From: Thermoguttaceae bacterium
GTDB lineage: Bacteria; Planctomycetota; Planctomycetia; Pirellulales; Thermoguttaceae
Reading direction: 5' to 3'
Assembly: GCA_017559825.1 (NCBI GenBank)
Contig: JAFYQR010000122.1
Location: forward strand, 1-42,409
DNA: 42,409 nt
The notes below the pieces were generated by a model. It was given only the letters and a program-made list of their open reading frames with translations. It was not told where the DNA came from and did not search any database. The translations under genes were made by a program, and so were the position numbers. Shown piece after piece: positions 9,812 to 18,800 of the stretch (positions within the stretch are counted from its first letter, which is position 1; every line of letters begins with the position of its first letter).

Positions 9812-10777
9812 ATGAGCCGGCTTTTTGTTAATAAAATCAAAGAAAACGACGTCGTTTCCGAAACGTACCGCATCGCCGAGAAGGCGTTGCGTCCGAACAA
9901 AAACGGCGTTCTTTACCTGCAGTTTCTCTTGACCGACCGCACCGGAAGCGTTTCCGGGCGTCTTTGGAACGCGACCGAGGAGATGTTCCGCCAGTTCAAC
10001 GACGGCGACTTCGTTCGTTGCGAAGGAACGGCGCAACGGTTTCAAGGGAACATCCAGGTGATCGCGAGGAAACTGACGAAAGTCGACTCGAACGCCGTCG
10101 CGCTCGAAGACTTTACCCGCGACGCCGCCGTCGACGTCGCCGCGCTTTGGAAGCGGGTTCGCGAACTTCTTGGCGGAATGAAAAACCAGAAATTGCGCGA
10201 TTTAGCCGACTGCTTTTTGACCGACGACGCGTTCGTCGAGCGGTTCTCTCGCGCTTACGCCGGCGTCCGTTTGCACCACGCTCACCCGGGCGGGCTTCTC
10301 GAACACGCCGCGTCGACGATGGAGCTGGCCGCTCGAATCGCGTCCCATTACGGCGCCGCGCTCGACGCCGATTTGCTGCTTGTCGGCGCGTTCCTGCACG
10401 ACGTCGGCAAGACGGTCGAGTTGTCGGACGATCCCGCCGCGCCGGTCTACACCGACGCCGGGCAGGCGCTCGGGCATCCGTATCTCGGCGTCGAGATTCT
10501 GACGAAAAAAATCGCGGAAACGGAAAAGCTGACCGGCGAACCGTTCGACGAACGCCTCGGAATCAAGCTGAAGCATATGATTTTGTCGCATCATGGAACG
10601 CCGGAAAACGGCGCCGCGAAGGTGCCGGCTTCGCTCGAAGCGATGGCGCTCCACTACATCGACTCGCTCGACGCGAAGTTGGCGGAGTTCCAAAAGCACA
10701 TCGCGGAGGATCCGAACGTCGGCGGCGGGTGGACGAACTACATCCCGAGCCTCGAGCGCAAACTCATCAAGTTTTGA
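9812..10777 (+). CDS. YhaM-like 3'-5' exoribonuclease (OB fold + HD domain)
   Basis: A 321-residue cytosolic protein. Residues about 1-95 form an OB-fold nucleic-acid-binding domain (LYLQFLLTDRTGSVSGRLWN, then DFVRCEGTAQRFQG). Residues about 150-290 are an HD phosphohydrolase domain with the metal ligands visible in order: HHAHPGGLLEHA, FLHDVGKT (the HD pair), ILSHHG, and HYIDSLDAK. This order and length match Bacillus YhaM, a Mn-dependent 3'-5' exonuclease acting on RNA and single-stranded DNA. The start follows a GGGGG-type ribosome site. A hairpin separates it from hslV, so it is probably its own unit. Activity on RNA rather than DNA is inferred from the family. Confidence 0.88.
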   Translation: MSRLFVNKIKENDVVSETYRIAEKALRPNKNGVLYLQFLLTDRTGSVSGRLWNATEEMFRQFNDGDFVRCEGTAQRFQGNIQVIARKLTKVDSNAVALEDFTRDAAVDVAALWKRVRELLGGMKNQKLRDLADCFLTDDAFVERFSRAYAGVRLHHAHPGGLLEHAASTMELAARIASHYGAALDADLLLVGAFLHDVGKTVELSDDPAAPVYTDAGQALGHPYLGVEILTKKIAETEKLTGEPFDERLGIKLKHMILSHHGTPENGAAKVPASLEAMALHYIDSLDAKLAEFQKHIAEDPNVGGGWTNYIPSLERKLIKF

Positions 10778-10802
10778 CGCTTGCCGGCGGAGGAAAACGA
10801 CG

Positions 10803-10834
10803 AGCCGCGTTCGGAAACGGACGCGGTTTAACTT
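10803..10834 (+). terminator. Hairpin terminator between the nuclease gene and hslV
   Basis: An 11-bp stem (10803-10813 with 10818-10828, two or more G-T pairs) capped by a GAAA tetraloop, followed by TAACTTTT. The T-run is imperfect, so read-through into hslVU is possible. Confidence 0.6.
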
Positions 10835-10880
10835 TTGACGGTTTAACGATTTAGCGCATTGGCGGAAAAGGAAACGACGG

Positions 10881-11411
10881 ATGAAATCGCGCAGCACGAC
10901 GATTTTAACGGTTCGCAAAGACGGCGCGGTCGCGATCGGCGGCGACGGGCAGGTAACGTTCGGCTCGTCGATCATGAAGGCGGACGCTCGTAAAATTCGG
11001 CGGCTCTTGGACGGGCGCGTCTTGGTCGGGTTCGCCGGATCGACCGCGGACGCGTTCGCGTTGATGGAGCGGCTCGAGGCGCGGCTTAAGGATTATCCGC
11101 AAAACGTAACGCGAGCCGCCGTCGAGTTGGCGAAGGAGTGGCGCACCGATCGCGCCTTGCGTAAGCTCGAAGCGATGGCGATCGTCGTGTCGGCGGACGA
11201 AACGCTGCTTATTAGCGGAAACGGCGACGTCGTGCAGCCGACTGACGGGATCGCCGCGATCGGTTCCGGCGGGAATTACGCGCTCGCGGCGGCGAAGGCG
11301 TTGGCGGCGCGTTCGAGCCTGTCGGCGAAGGAGATCGTCGTCGAAGCGATGAAAATCGCGTCGCAAATCGATATTTACACGAACGACAATATCGTCGTCG
11401 AGGAGTTGTAA
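10881..11411 (+). CDS. hslV: ATP-dependent protease subunit HslV
   Basis: Proteolytic subunit of the HslVU (ClpQY) protease, 176 residues, the usual size. The N-terminus [11 protein letters not shown] contains the conserved TT; family knowledge says the short propeptide is removed so that Thr6 becomes the N-terminal nucleophile. GGDGQVTFG and [10 protein letters not shown] are the other HslV signatures, and the C-terminus [12 protein letters not shown] is typical. GGAAAC precedes the start. The stop is only 2 bp from the hslU ATG, so the two are translated from one message and assemble as a double hexamer capped by HslU rings in the cytosol. Confidence 0.97.
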   Translation: MKSRSTTILTVRKDGAVAIGGDGQVTFGSSIMKADARKIRRLLDGRVLVGFAGSTADAFALMERLEARLKDYPQNVTRAAVELAKEWRTDRALRKLEAMAIVVSADETLLISGNGDVVQPTDGIAAIGSGGNYALAAAKALAARSSLSAKEIVVEAMKIASQIDIYTNDNIVVEEL

Positions 11412-11413
11412 TT

Positions 11414-13036
11414 ATGTTGGAATTGACGCCGCGTCAAATCGTCGAGGAACTCGACAAACACATCGTCGGACAGCGCGAGGCGAAGCGAGCCGTCGCGGTC
11501 GCGCTTCGAAACCGTTGGCGCAGACAGCGCGTCGCCGAAGAAATGCGCGACGAAATCGGGCCGAAAAATATGATGATGATCGGGCCGACCGGCGTCGGGA
11601 AGACGGAGATCGCGCGGCGTTTGGCGGCGATGACCGGGGCTCCGTTCGTGAAGGTCGACGCGACGAAGTACACCGAAGTCGGCTATTACGGTCGCGACGT
11701 CGAGAGCATGGCGCGAGAACTCGTCGAAAACGCCGTCGGAATCGTTCGAGCGGAAGAGCGGGAACTTGTCGCCGAAAAAGCGAAAGAGGCCGCGGAAAAG
11801 CGGCTCGTCGACGCGTTGGTCGAGAAGTTCGAACGGGAAAACCGCAAGGCCGAGCGTCGGTCGGCGGACGAAAGCGACTCCGCTGAAAGCGACGAGCAAA
11901 CGACTTCCGCGTCGACTTCGAGCGATCCGCTCGCGGCGGCGATGGAGGCGGCGTCTCGCGATCCAAAATTCCGCGCCGCGATGGAAGCCGTCCGCGACAT
12001 GAAGTTCGATCCGACGAACCCGACCGCGAGCTTCGAAGCGATGGCGAAAGCGGTCGACGAAGCGGTTAAGAACGCGCCGACGAACGACGAAACCGCGACC
12101 GTCGCCGAACCGCGAACCGACGCGAACGCGGAAGTAGCGAAACTCGACGCGGCGCCGAAGCGAATCGTCGACCGCAACGAAATCGAACGGCGGCTCCGAC
12201 TCGGCGAATACGAGAACGAAACGATTCCGGTCGTCGAAGAGCGGCGTTCGTCTCCGGTCGTGATGGGGGGCGTCGGGCTCGAAAATATGCAGGACGAAAT
12301 TCAAAGCATGCTCGAAAACCTCTCGCCTCGCCGTCGTTCGCGTCGGGAAATCCCGGTCTCGGAGGCGCGGGCGGCGTTCGTCGAACAGGAGACGGAGCGC
12401 GCGCTCGACAAGGAAAAGATCGACGCTCGGGCGATCGAGCTCGCCGAGAATTTGGGGATCGTCTTCATCGACGAGATCGACAAAATCGTCGGAAGCGAAG
12501 GCGGACGCGGCGCCGACGTGTCGCGACAGGGCGTCCAACGCGACCTGCTTCCGATCGTCGAGGGGACGACGGTGCAGACGAAACACGGCTTTTTCTCGAC
12601 CGAACACGTCCTTTTCATCGCGGCGGGGGCGTTCCATCGCGTGAAACCGAGCGACTTAACGCCGGAGTTGCAGGGCCGTTTCCCGATTCGCGTCGAGTTG
12701 TCGGAGCTGAAAAAAGAGGATTTTATCCGGATTTTGACGGAGCCGAAGAGCGCGCTGACGAAGCAGTACGTCGCGCTGTTGAAGACGGAAAACGTCGACT
12801 TGGTTTTCGAGCCGGACGCGATCGAAGCGCTGGCCGAGTACGCCGCGTCGACGAACGCGACGACGCAAAACATCGGCGCGCGCCGACTTTACGCGATGAT
12901 GGAGCTGTTGCTCGAAGACTTGAGTTTCGAAGCGCCGGAAATGGGGCTCGGGCGGGTCGTCGTCAACGCGGCTTACGTTCGCGAAAAGATCGACCGCGTC
13001 GCGAAAGACGAAGACTTGAGCAAATTCGTTCTGTAA
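11414..13036 (+). CDS. hslU: ATP-dependent protease ATPase subunit HslU, with enlarged I-domain
   Basis: AAA+ unfoldase that feeds substrates into HslV. The N-terminus (ELTPRQIVEELDKHIVGQ) is canonical; Walker A GPTGVGKTE is at about residues 57-65, Walker B VFIDEIDKI near residue 350, arginine-finger/sensor regions follow, and the C-terminal tail ending in LSKFVL is the segment that docks into HslV. At 540 residues it is about 95 longer than the E. coli protein (443). The excess lies in the intermediate (I) domain (about residues 150-300), which holds an acidic Ser/Thr/Glu-rich linker (11860-11930) and Asn/Asp/Thr-rich stretches. The core motifs are intact, so it should be active. It is co-transcribed with hslV. 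Confidence 0.96.
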   Translation: MLELTPRQIVEELDKHIVGQREAKRAVAVALRNRWRRQRVAEEMRDEIGPKNMMMIGPTGVGKTEIARRLAAMTGAPFVKVDATKYTEVGYYGRDVESMARELVENAVGIVRAEERELVAEKAKEAAEKRLVDALVEKFERENRKAERRSADESDSAESDEQTTSASTSSDPLAAAMEAASRDPKFRAAMEAVRDMKFDPTNPTASFEAMAKAVDEAVKNAPTNDETATVAEPRTDANAEVAKLDAAPKRIVDRNEIERRLRLGEYENETIPVVEERRSSPVVMGGVGLENMQDEIQSMLENLSPRRRSRREIPVSEARAAFVEQETERALDKEKIDARAIELAENLGIVFIDEIDKIVGSEGGRGADVSRQGVQRDLLPIVEGTTVQTKHGFFSTEHVLFIAAGAFHRVKPSDLTPELQGRFPIRVELSELKKEDFIRILTEPKSALTKQYVALLKTENVDLVFEPDAIEALAEYAASTNATTQNIGARRLYAMMELLLEDLSFEAPEMGLGRVVVNAAYVREKIDRVAKDEDLSKFVL

Positions 13037-13140
13037 ACGTCGCGACGGCGCGATTTAGTGTCGAGGCGCGGCGGGCGGCGAAACAAGCGGCGGCGTTTTT
13101 TCACGTTGCCGCGTTTGAAAAGTTTGAAAATTGATTGATT

Positions 13141-13182
13141 GACGCGTCGGCGGAGCTTTGCGGCTTCGTCGACGCGTTTTTT
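13141..13182 (+). terminator. Intrinsic terminator of hslVU
   Basis: An 8-bp perfect outer stem ACGCGTCG/CGACGCGT (13142-13149, 13170-13177) followed by a T-run. The whole element, loop included, is nearly identical to the hairpin at 15521-15564. Confidence 0.75.
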
Positions 13183-13392
13183 ATTGCTCGCGGCGACGTC
13201 GTGTGATTTTACGATGGAAGCGACGTCTTTGAAAAATTTGATTTCTGTTTGTTTTCAGAGCGTCGGCGGAGTGAAAACGGTTTCGTCGGCGTTTTGGGGA
13301 GAGCGTTGAGGGAAGGCGAGAGATAAAGTCGGCGGGTTTTGACGAATGTGCGATTTTATTTTTTTTTTTGGGGATTATGAGGGCGGAAATTT

Positions 13393-13433
13393 CCGTATGT
13401 CGCTCTTTTTTCTCTTCATACGGCGATTATAAT
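13393..13433 (+). promoter_or_regulatory. Promoter region with inverted repeat before the first Sel1 lipoprotein
   Basis: A perfect TATAAT at 13428-13433 is preceded by a 7-bp inverted repeat CCGTATG (13393-13399) / CATACGG (13417-13423) that spans the expected -35 position, where only a poor -35 (T-rich) is present. This layout could be an activator or repressor site. The rest of 13037-13502 holds the hslVU terminator and AT-rich sequence with no gene. Confidence 0.4.
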
Positions 13434-13463
13434 AGGCGACGGGTGCGTAAGTTGATTTCCAAT

Positions 13464-13497
13464 ACAGTTTTAAGAGGAAAACAGTTTTAAGAGGAAA
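13464..13497 (+). repeat. Perfect 17-bp tandem duplication carrying two Shine-Dalgarno copies
   Basis: ACAGTTTTAAGAGGAAA occurs twice in direct succession (13464-13480, 13481-13497). Each copy contains AAGAGGA. Only the second is at normal distance (about 8 nt) from the ATG at 13503. Confidence 0.9.
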
Positions 13498-13502
13498 ATA
13501 AA

Positions 13503-14285
13503 ATGATTCGCTCAATGAAAATAAAGTGTTACGTCGCGGCGCTAATCGGGCTTTGCGTCCTGTTCGCGGGATGCGGCGATTCGAAAACCAACGACGGCAT
13601 CGAAGCGGAAAAGACGGCGGAAACGCTTGACGGCAAGGCGGATAAGGCGACGGTCGGCGAGGCGGATAAGGCGACGGTCGGCGAGGCGGATAAGGCGACG
13701 GAAAGTTACCTCAAAGGGCGCGAGCTTGCGTTCGGCTTGAACGGGCGCAAAATTAATCTGGAACGCGGAATGGCGTTGCTTCGCGAAGCCGCCGATTTGG
13801 GCTCCGTCGACGCAAAAGGAGAGTTGGCGGAGCTTTGTTTGAGCGACGACTCGGGCTTGGGATACGATTTAGCCGTCGAAGCGGCGGAAGCGGGGAATCC
13901 GTTTGGGCAATTTGCGCTCGCGGTGTATTACCAAGAAGGAATCGAGGTTGTCCGCGATCGCGACGAAGCGTGGGAGCTAACAAGAAAAGCGTTTGTCGGT
14001 TTCAAAGAACGCGCGATGAAAAAAGACCCGCGAGCGACGTTACATTATTTGGCGTTAGCGAGTGAATTGGAATTGGAAACTTTCGAAGACGGGCAAATAA
14101 AAGAAATGTTGCGCGAGGGCGCTAACGCAAAGAGCGCGGAAGCCGCGTTGATGCTTGGAAAGTATTACAATAGAATCGAACGCGACGGCGACGGCAAAAT
14201 ATGGTTGCAACGCGCCGAAGAAGCCGAGATTGAGAAATTGGCGGATAAGTTGGGAGAGTTAGCTGAAATTCTGTACTGTTTTTAG
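13503..14285 (+). CDS. Sel1-repeat lipoprotein (first of a paralogous pair)
   Basis: 260 residues. The signal peptide ends in the lipobox LFAGC (Cys24), so the protein is predicted to be lipid-anchored after signal peptidase II cleavage. A short linker with the 8-residue repeat VGEADKAT follows, then a run of Sel1-like helical repeats (MALLREAADLGSVDAKGELA; VEAAEAGNPFGQFALAVYYQ; further degenerate units to the end). Sel1 repeats mediate protein-protein contacts; no catalytic site is visible. The start is set by the duplicated AAGAGGA; the internal ATG at 13515 is an alternative. The segment GRELAFGLNGRKINLERG aligns with GRRLTFGLDGSKVDSKRG of the next gene, which is clearly a paralogue in the same orientation, 77 bp downstream. 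The function is unknown. Confidence 0.8.
   Translation: MIRSMKIKCYVAALIGLCVLFAGCGDSKTNDGIEAEKTAETLDGKADKATVGEADKATVGEADKATESYLKGRELAFGLNGRKINLERGMALLREAADLGSVDAKGELAELCLSDDSGLGYDLAVEAAEAGNPFGQFALAVYYQEGIEVVRDRDEAWELTRKAFVGFKERAMKKDPRATLHYLALASELELETFEDGQIKEMLREGANAKSAEAALMLGKYYNRIERDGDGKIWLQRAEEAEIEKLADKLGELAEILYCF
13638..13700 (+). repeat. 24-bp in-frame tandem repeat (2.6 copies)
   Basis: Copies at 13638-13661 and 13662-13685 are identical and a partial third runs to 13700. They encode ADKATVGE repeats in the linker just after the lipid anchor, so copy number changes only linker length. Confidence 0.92.
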
Positions 14286-14362
14286 GTGTATTAGCCGCCG
14301 TTGACGCCGAAAGACGACGAGCGAACGGCGAAGCGTAAGAGTAAAAAGAAAGCGAGGATAAG

Positions 14363-15487
14363 ATGAATATTAGCGGAAAAAATTGGTCGCGTCGAACGAT
14401 TTTGGTCGCGTCGTTGAGCGCGCTTTGCGCCGCGTTCGTAGGATGCGGCGGAACGGATTCGCAAGGCGGAGGAAGCGGCGAAACGTCGACGGACGCGACG
14501 AGTATGTGGCAAGAGGGCCGCCGGTTGACGTTCGGGTTGGACGGAAGCAAAGTCGATTCGAAACGCGGCGTCGAACTCCTGCAAAAAGCCGCCGACGCCG
14601 GTTCGCTTGACGCGCAGGCCGATTTGGCGACGATATATGATTGGCCGGACGAGTTTGCGCCGATGATCGCGCGAGATGAAAAGAAGGCGATCGAATTGGC
14701 ATTGAAACCTGCGGAGGCCGGAAATCCCTTTGCGCAACTGGTGTTAATTGAGGCTTTTCCGGAGGACGTGGGCGGGGAAGAACTTCGAGCGAAATATTCG
14801 AAAACGGTTCTCGGAGAATTAGAGAAACGAGCGGAAAAAGGGGACGCGCACGCTAAGTTATGGATAGGTAGAATAATGCATATAGGCGGCGAAGCATATG
14901 GAATTCAACAACCTGATATTCAACAACCTGATAGGGAAAAAGCTAAGCGTTACTTGGTCGAAGCCGTTGAATCCGGGAGCGCCGAAGCGATGAGTTACTT
15001 GGGACGTACAGGAATATTATCGAAGTATGAACCGGAGCTTTCTGGGTTGGTCGCCGACAAAAACGAGGCGATGAAATATCTCCAAAAAGCCGCCGACGCC
15101 AATGCTGTGGGCGCGTTGATGCATTACGCGGAATGTTGTCTCGACGGAACGGTTGAACAAGATTCCGAAAAAGCGGTCGCGCTATTGCGCCGAGCGGCGG
15201 AACAGGGCTCGGTGAGTGCAAAGGCACTCCTTGGCGTATGTTACGCCGAGGGACTAGGCGTTTCGATCGACAAGAAAAAGGCGTTTGAGTATTTTTTGGA
15301 CGCCGCGAAGAGCGAATACGCGGCGGAATACGAACGGCGCGGCGCGATGATGAAAGTCGGCGAGTGTTATGAAGAGGGCGTCGGCGTCGAAGAGGATAAA
15401 GACGAAGCGCGCAAATGGTATCATAGGGCGGCCGCCGCCGGAGCGTTGGACGCGGACGAAGCGCTTGAACGCTTGGATGCGAATTGA
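14363..15487 (+). CDS. Sel1-repeat lipoprotein (second of a paralogous pair)
   Basis: 374 residues. The signal peptide has lipobox FVGC (Cys28), followed by a Gly/Ser/Thr-rich linker and Sel1 repeats through the rest: VELLQKAADAGSLDAQADLA, AMKYLQKAADANAVGALMHY, VALLRRAAEQGSVSAKALLG, and GVEEDKDEARKWYHRAAAAG, each about 36 residues. Predicted to be anchored in a membrane facing the periplasm and to act as a protein-interaction scaffold; no enzyme motif. The middle (about 14640-15060) uses more AT-ending codons (tta, cct, gca, ata, ccc) than neighbouring genes, suggesting relaxed selection or a different history. A 15-bp tandem duplication at 14903-14932 adds IQQPD twice. It is probably co-transcribed with the gene at 13503. 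Confidence 0.82.
   Translation: MNISGKNWSRRTILVASLSALCAAFVGCGGTDSQGGGSGETSTDATSMWQEGRRLTFGLDGSKVDSKRGVELLQKAADAGSLDAQADLATIYDWPDEFAPMIARDEKKAIELALKPAEAGNPFAQLVLIEAFPEDVGGEELRAKYSKTVLGELEKRAEKGDAHAKLWIGRIMHIGGEAYGIQQPDIQQPDREKAKRYLVEAVESGSAEAMSYLGRTGILSKYEPELSGLVADKNEAMKYLQKAADANAVGALMHYAECCLDGTVEQDSEKAVALLRRAAEQGSVSAKALLGVCYAEGLGVSIDKKKAFEYFLDAAKSEYAAEYERRGAMMKVGECYEEGVGVEEDKDEARKWYHRAAAAGALDADEALERLDAN
14903..14932 (+). repeat. 15-bp perfect tandem duplication
   Basis: ATTCAACAACCTGAT occurs twice in succession (14903-14917, 14918-14932), in frame, giving IQQPD-IQQPD in a loop between Sel1 repeats. Perfect identity suggests a recent event. Confidence 0.93.
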
Positions 15488-15520
15488 TGTAATATTGCGA
15501 GAGGATGATTTTAAGATTTT

Positions 15521-15564
15521 AAACGCGTCGGCTGAGCTTGCGGCTTTGTCGACGCGTTTTTGAT
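15521..15564 (+). terminator. Intrinsic terminator of the Sel1 lipoprotein unit
   Basis: A perfect 10-bp outer stem AAACGCGTCG/CGACGCGTTT (15521-15530, 15550-15559) followed by TT-G-ATTTTT. It is a near copy, loop included, of the hslVU terminator at 13141. Confidence 0.8.
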
Positions 15565-15700
15565 TTTTAGAATAAAGCGCGGGAACTCTAAAACAACGCG
15601 TTTGATTTGCTTGAATAACGTTTGAAATCTTCCGGCGAGCGATTTTGCGGCGCGGTGTCAATTTTTTCTCTATTTTTTGTCGCGAAACGTCGCAATTTGC

Positions 15701-15729
15701 TTGACGTCGCTTTTGGCCTTCGGTATAAT
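15701..15729 (+). promoter_or_regulatory. Strong promoter of the nine-module secreted protein
   Basis: TTGACG (15701-15706), 17-bp spacer, perfect TATAAT (15724-15729). The gap 15488-15806 otherwise holds only the upstream terminator. Confidence 0.8.
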
Positions 15730-15806
15730 GAGGTTATACGACGTTCCGAGACGCGGGAACGTCGGCGCGTTTTGGTTGCAAATCAAACGAAAACGGAGGT
15801 TAAGCG

Positions 15807-18800
15807 ATGCGCGATATGTTGAAAAAGGCGAGCGCGGCGCTCGGAACGCTCTTGACGGCTCTTCTTTGTGGCGCGGCGACGGCGTTTAGCGCGGACGATA
15901 AAACGTCGTATTTTCCGTCTATGCCAGACGAGCCGTTCGAGTCGACGGCGAATATCGACCCGCAAACGACAGTTTTTCTTTACTTAGCCGAAAGCGCCGA
16001 CGAGAATCTGCGCCGGATTTACGTCGAGTACAACAAGGCGATTCGGGCGGCGTTTATCGAGTCGGCGGGCGACGACGCGTTCGAGCGATTCCTCAAAGAA
16101 GAGGAAGAGCGGGAGGCGGCGAAGCTGGCCGAAATCGAGGAAACGGCGGCGCTCGAACACGACGCGGTCGTTCGCCAAATCGAAGCGGCGGCGAAAACGC
16201 CGGAGGAAAGGGCGTATCGTATCCGAGTTTTTTACAGAAATTTGGAGGTTCGCGCGCCGCGAACGCCCGAGGAAGAGCCGGAGGCGCGGAAACGAGCGAT
16301 TTCCAGCGAGGCGGAGCGTTATTTGCGCAAAATTTGGCCGCTTCGCCCGCAAGAACGCGTTCGACTTCGCGTCGCGCAAGAAACTTGGCGGCTGATCGAA
16401 AGCAAGATTTGGCCGGAATTTAGCGTCGATTGGGAAAACTTGAATCTCGACGGCGCCCGATTCGATTTCCGCCCGGAAGTTCTTTACGACCTCGACGCGA
16501 CCGGGCGGGGCTTCGAGAAATTCGGCGGTTGGCGCTGGGGGATTCCGGCGACGCTCGAACAGTTGAGCCAAACGAAGTCTTGGCGCGACAAGACGTTGCG
16601 CGGCGCCGATTTTTATCGCGTTTTCGCCGACGCGTCGTTCGCCGGTTGGACGCTCGAAAATTGCCGCTTTTGGGCGGACGAAAGCGGGCAAGGGACGGCG
16701 TTCGACGCCGCGTCGAAAGCGCCGGGCGTCGGACGGGAAACGCGCCGACCGGGCGAGCTTTGGCAAGGCGCGCAAACGGAAAACGCGGAGTCGGAGAACG
16801 TCGCAAACAGCGGCGCCGACGTCGGTTACGTTGGTTGCGATTTTGCCGGCGCGACGCTGAAAAACGTTCTTTTCGACCGCTCGGCGACGATTGCGTTCGA
16901 ACAATTCGCGGCGACGCGCAGTTTTAAGGAAGACGAAATCGCCGCCGAGTTCCGCTTCCCGCTCGACGGTTGGGACTTCGCCGGGAAAAACGTCGACGCG
17001 TTGCGAACCGTCGCGACGCTCGCGGCGGAGGTCGCGGCGCTTGCGGAACCGGGGGAGGAAACGGCGGAAAAACCGGTCGCGGACGAATCGGAGCGCGTCG
17101 TTTATCTTTACTTGAAGAAGGCGCAAAGCGAGAAAGCGCAAGAGATATGGAGCGCTTGGACGGAAAAAGTTCGAGCGGCGAAAGCGGAAAACGGGGCGTA
17201 TGTCGACGCGTTCGGCTTTTACGAACGAGAACGGAGCCCGAAGGCGCCCGTCAAAGCGATTTGGTCGTCCGACTACCGCGGAATCCTCGAACGAACTTGG
17301 GCGCGCGTTTTCGACGGAACCGTCGAAACGCTGGCGTCGGCGAAAATCGACGTCGATTGGGAGAACTTAAACCTCGACGGCGCGACGATTAGCGAAGCGC
17401 CGCGTCGATGCGTTTACGCGGACGAACCGGAGCTTTACGGCGACGCTAAGTGTCCGCTCTTTTACGACGACGTCGGAAACTGCGAAATCGAATACGGGAT
17501 TCGGACGACGCTCGCCGAGTTGCGACGAACCGTAAACTGGCGCGAAAAACGACTTAGCGAAGCAAACTTTGAGCGCGCTTGCTTCGACGAATCGTTCGCC
17601 GGTTGGACGTTGACGAGTTGTAACTTTGATACGCTCTTGCACGGCGGATTGGGCGGCGTCGAAAGAAGCGAAGAATGGTTGAAACGAAATCCCGACGGTT
17701 GCAAGCGCGCCGATTTTACCGACGCGACGCTCGACCGCTGTTTCTTTGACGACGCCGCGGCGATAACGTTCGAGCAGTTCGCGTCGACCCGAAGTTACCG
17801 CGAGGACAAGATTTGCGTTCATTTCTATTTTCCGCCGGACGGTTGGAATTTCGCCGGAAAGAATATCGGCGACCTCAACTCTCCTTACTTGGACGACTTT
17901 TCCTATTTGACGCGGCGCGCAAAACTTGACGGCGCCCGATTCGAGCCGAGTTCGAAGAATTATCCGAAGGGCTTGCCGGAGAAAGTTTGGCGCAACTCCC
18001 GCGCTTGCAAGGAGAAAGACTTGGCGGGCGCGACGTTTTACTCGACGCTCGGCGGCGGCGATTTTTCCGGGTTCGACTTGACCGGCGCGACGATGCGGGG
18101 CGTTCGCGTCAAGAGCCTCGACGGCGCGACGATTCGCGGACTGAAAGTCGTCGCCGGAACCAATTACGGCAATTCGGAACGGGAGCGGATCGAGTTTCGG
18201 CGCCAATGCGAATACGGCAAGATAACGAAGGAAACGATTTGCGCGACGAAAAGCTGGCGCGACAAGGACTTGCGCGACGTCGAGTTCAACTGGTTTTACG
18301 ACCTGACCGGCGTCGACTTCTCCGGTTGCGACCTGCGCGGCGCGACGTTCCGCTTCGCGAAGGGATACGGCAACGAGCTGGAAAAAGCGCCGTTCTTCGA
18401 AGACGTCGACTTTACCGACGCTAACATCGACGGTTGCAAGTTTTACGTCTTCGCGAAAGAAGACGAGCGCAGTTGGCCGACGCTCGAGCAGATTATGTCG
18501 ACCGAAACTTGGAAATCGGGCGATCTCGAACGCTTGAAGACGTGCGTCTTGCCGGACGAAGCGCAAAAAATCGTCGACCGCCGCCTTTTCGAAGCGAGTC
18601 CGGAGTTCGCCGCGAAGGATTTTAGCGGGAAGGAAATCAAGTTCCGCGATATGTCCGGTTGGGATTTAAGCGGTTTGAATTTGACGGGTTGTAAAATCGT
18701 TGCTTGCTCGCTTTGGGACGCGAACCTAACCGGCGCGATTCTCGACGGCGCGACGTTGCGACAGGATTACGCGCCGACCGCCAACGCGACGACGGAGCGT

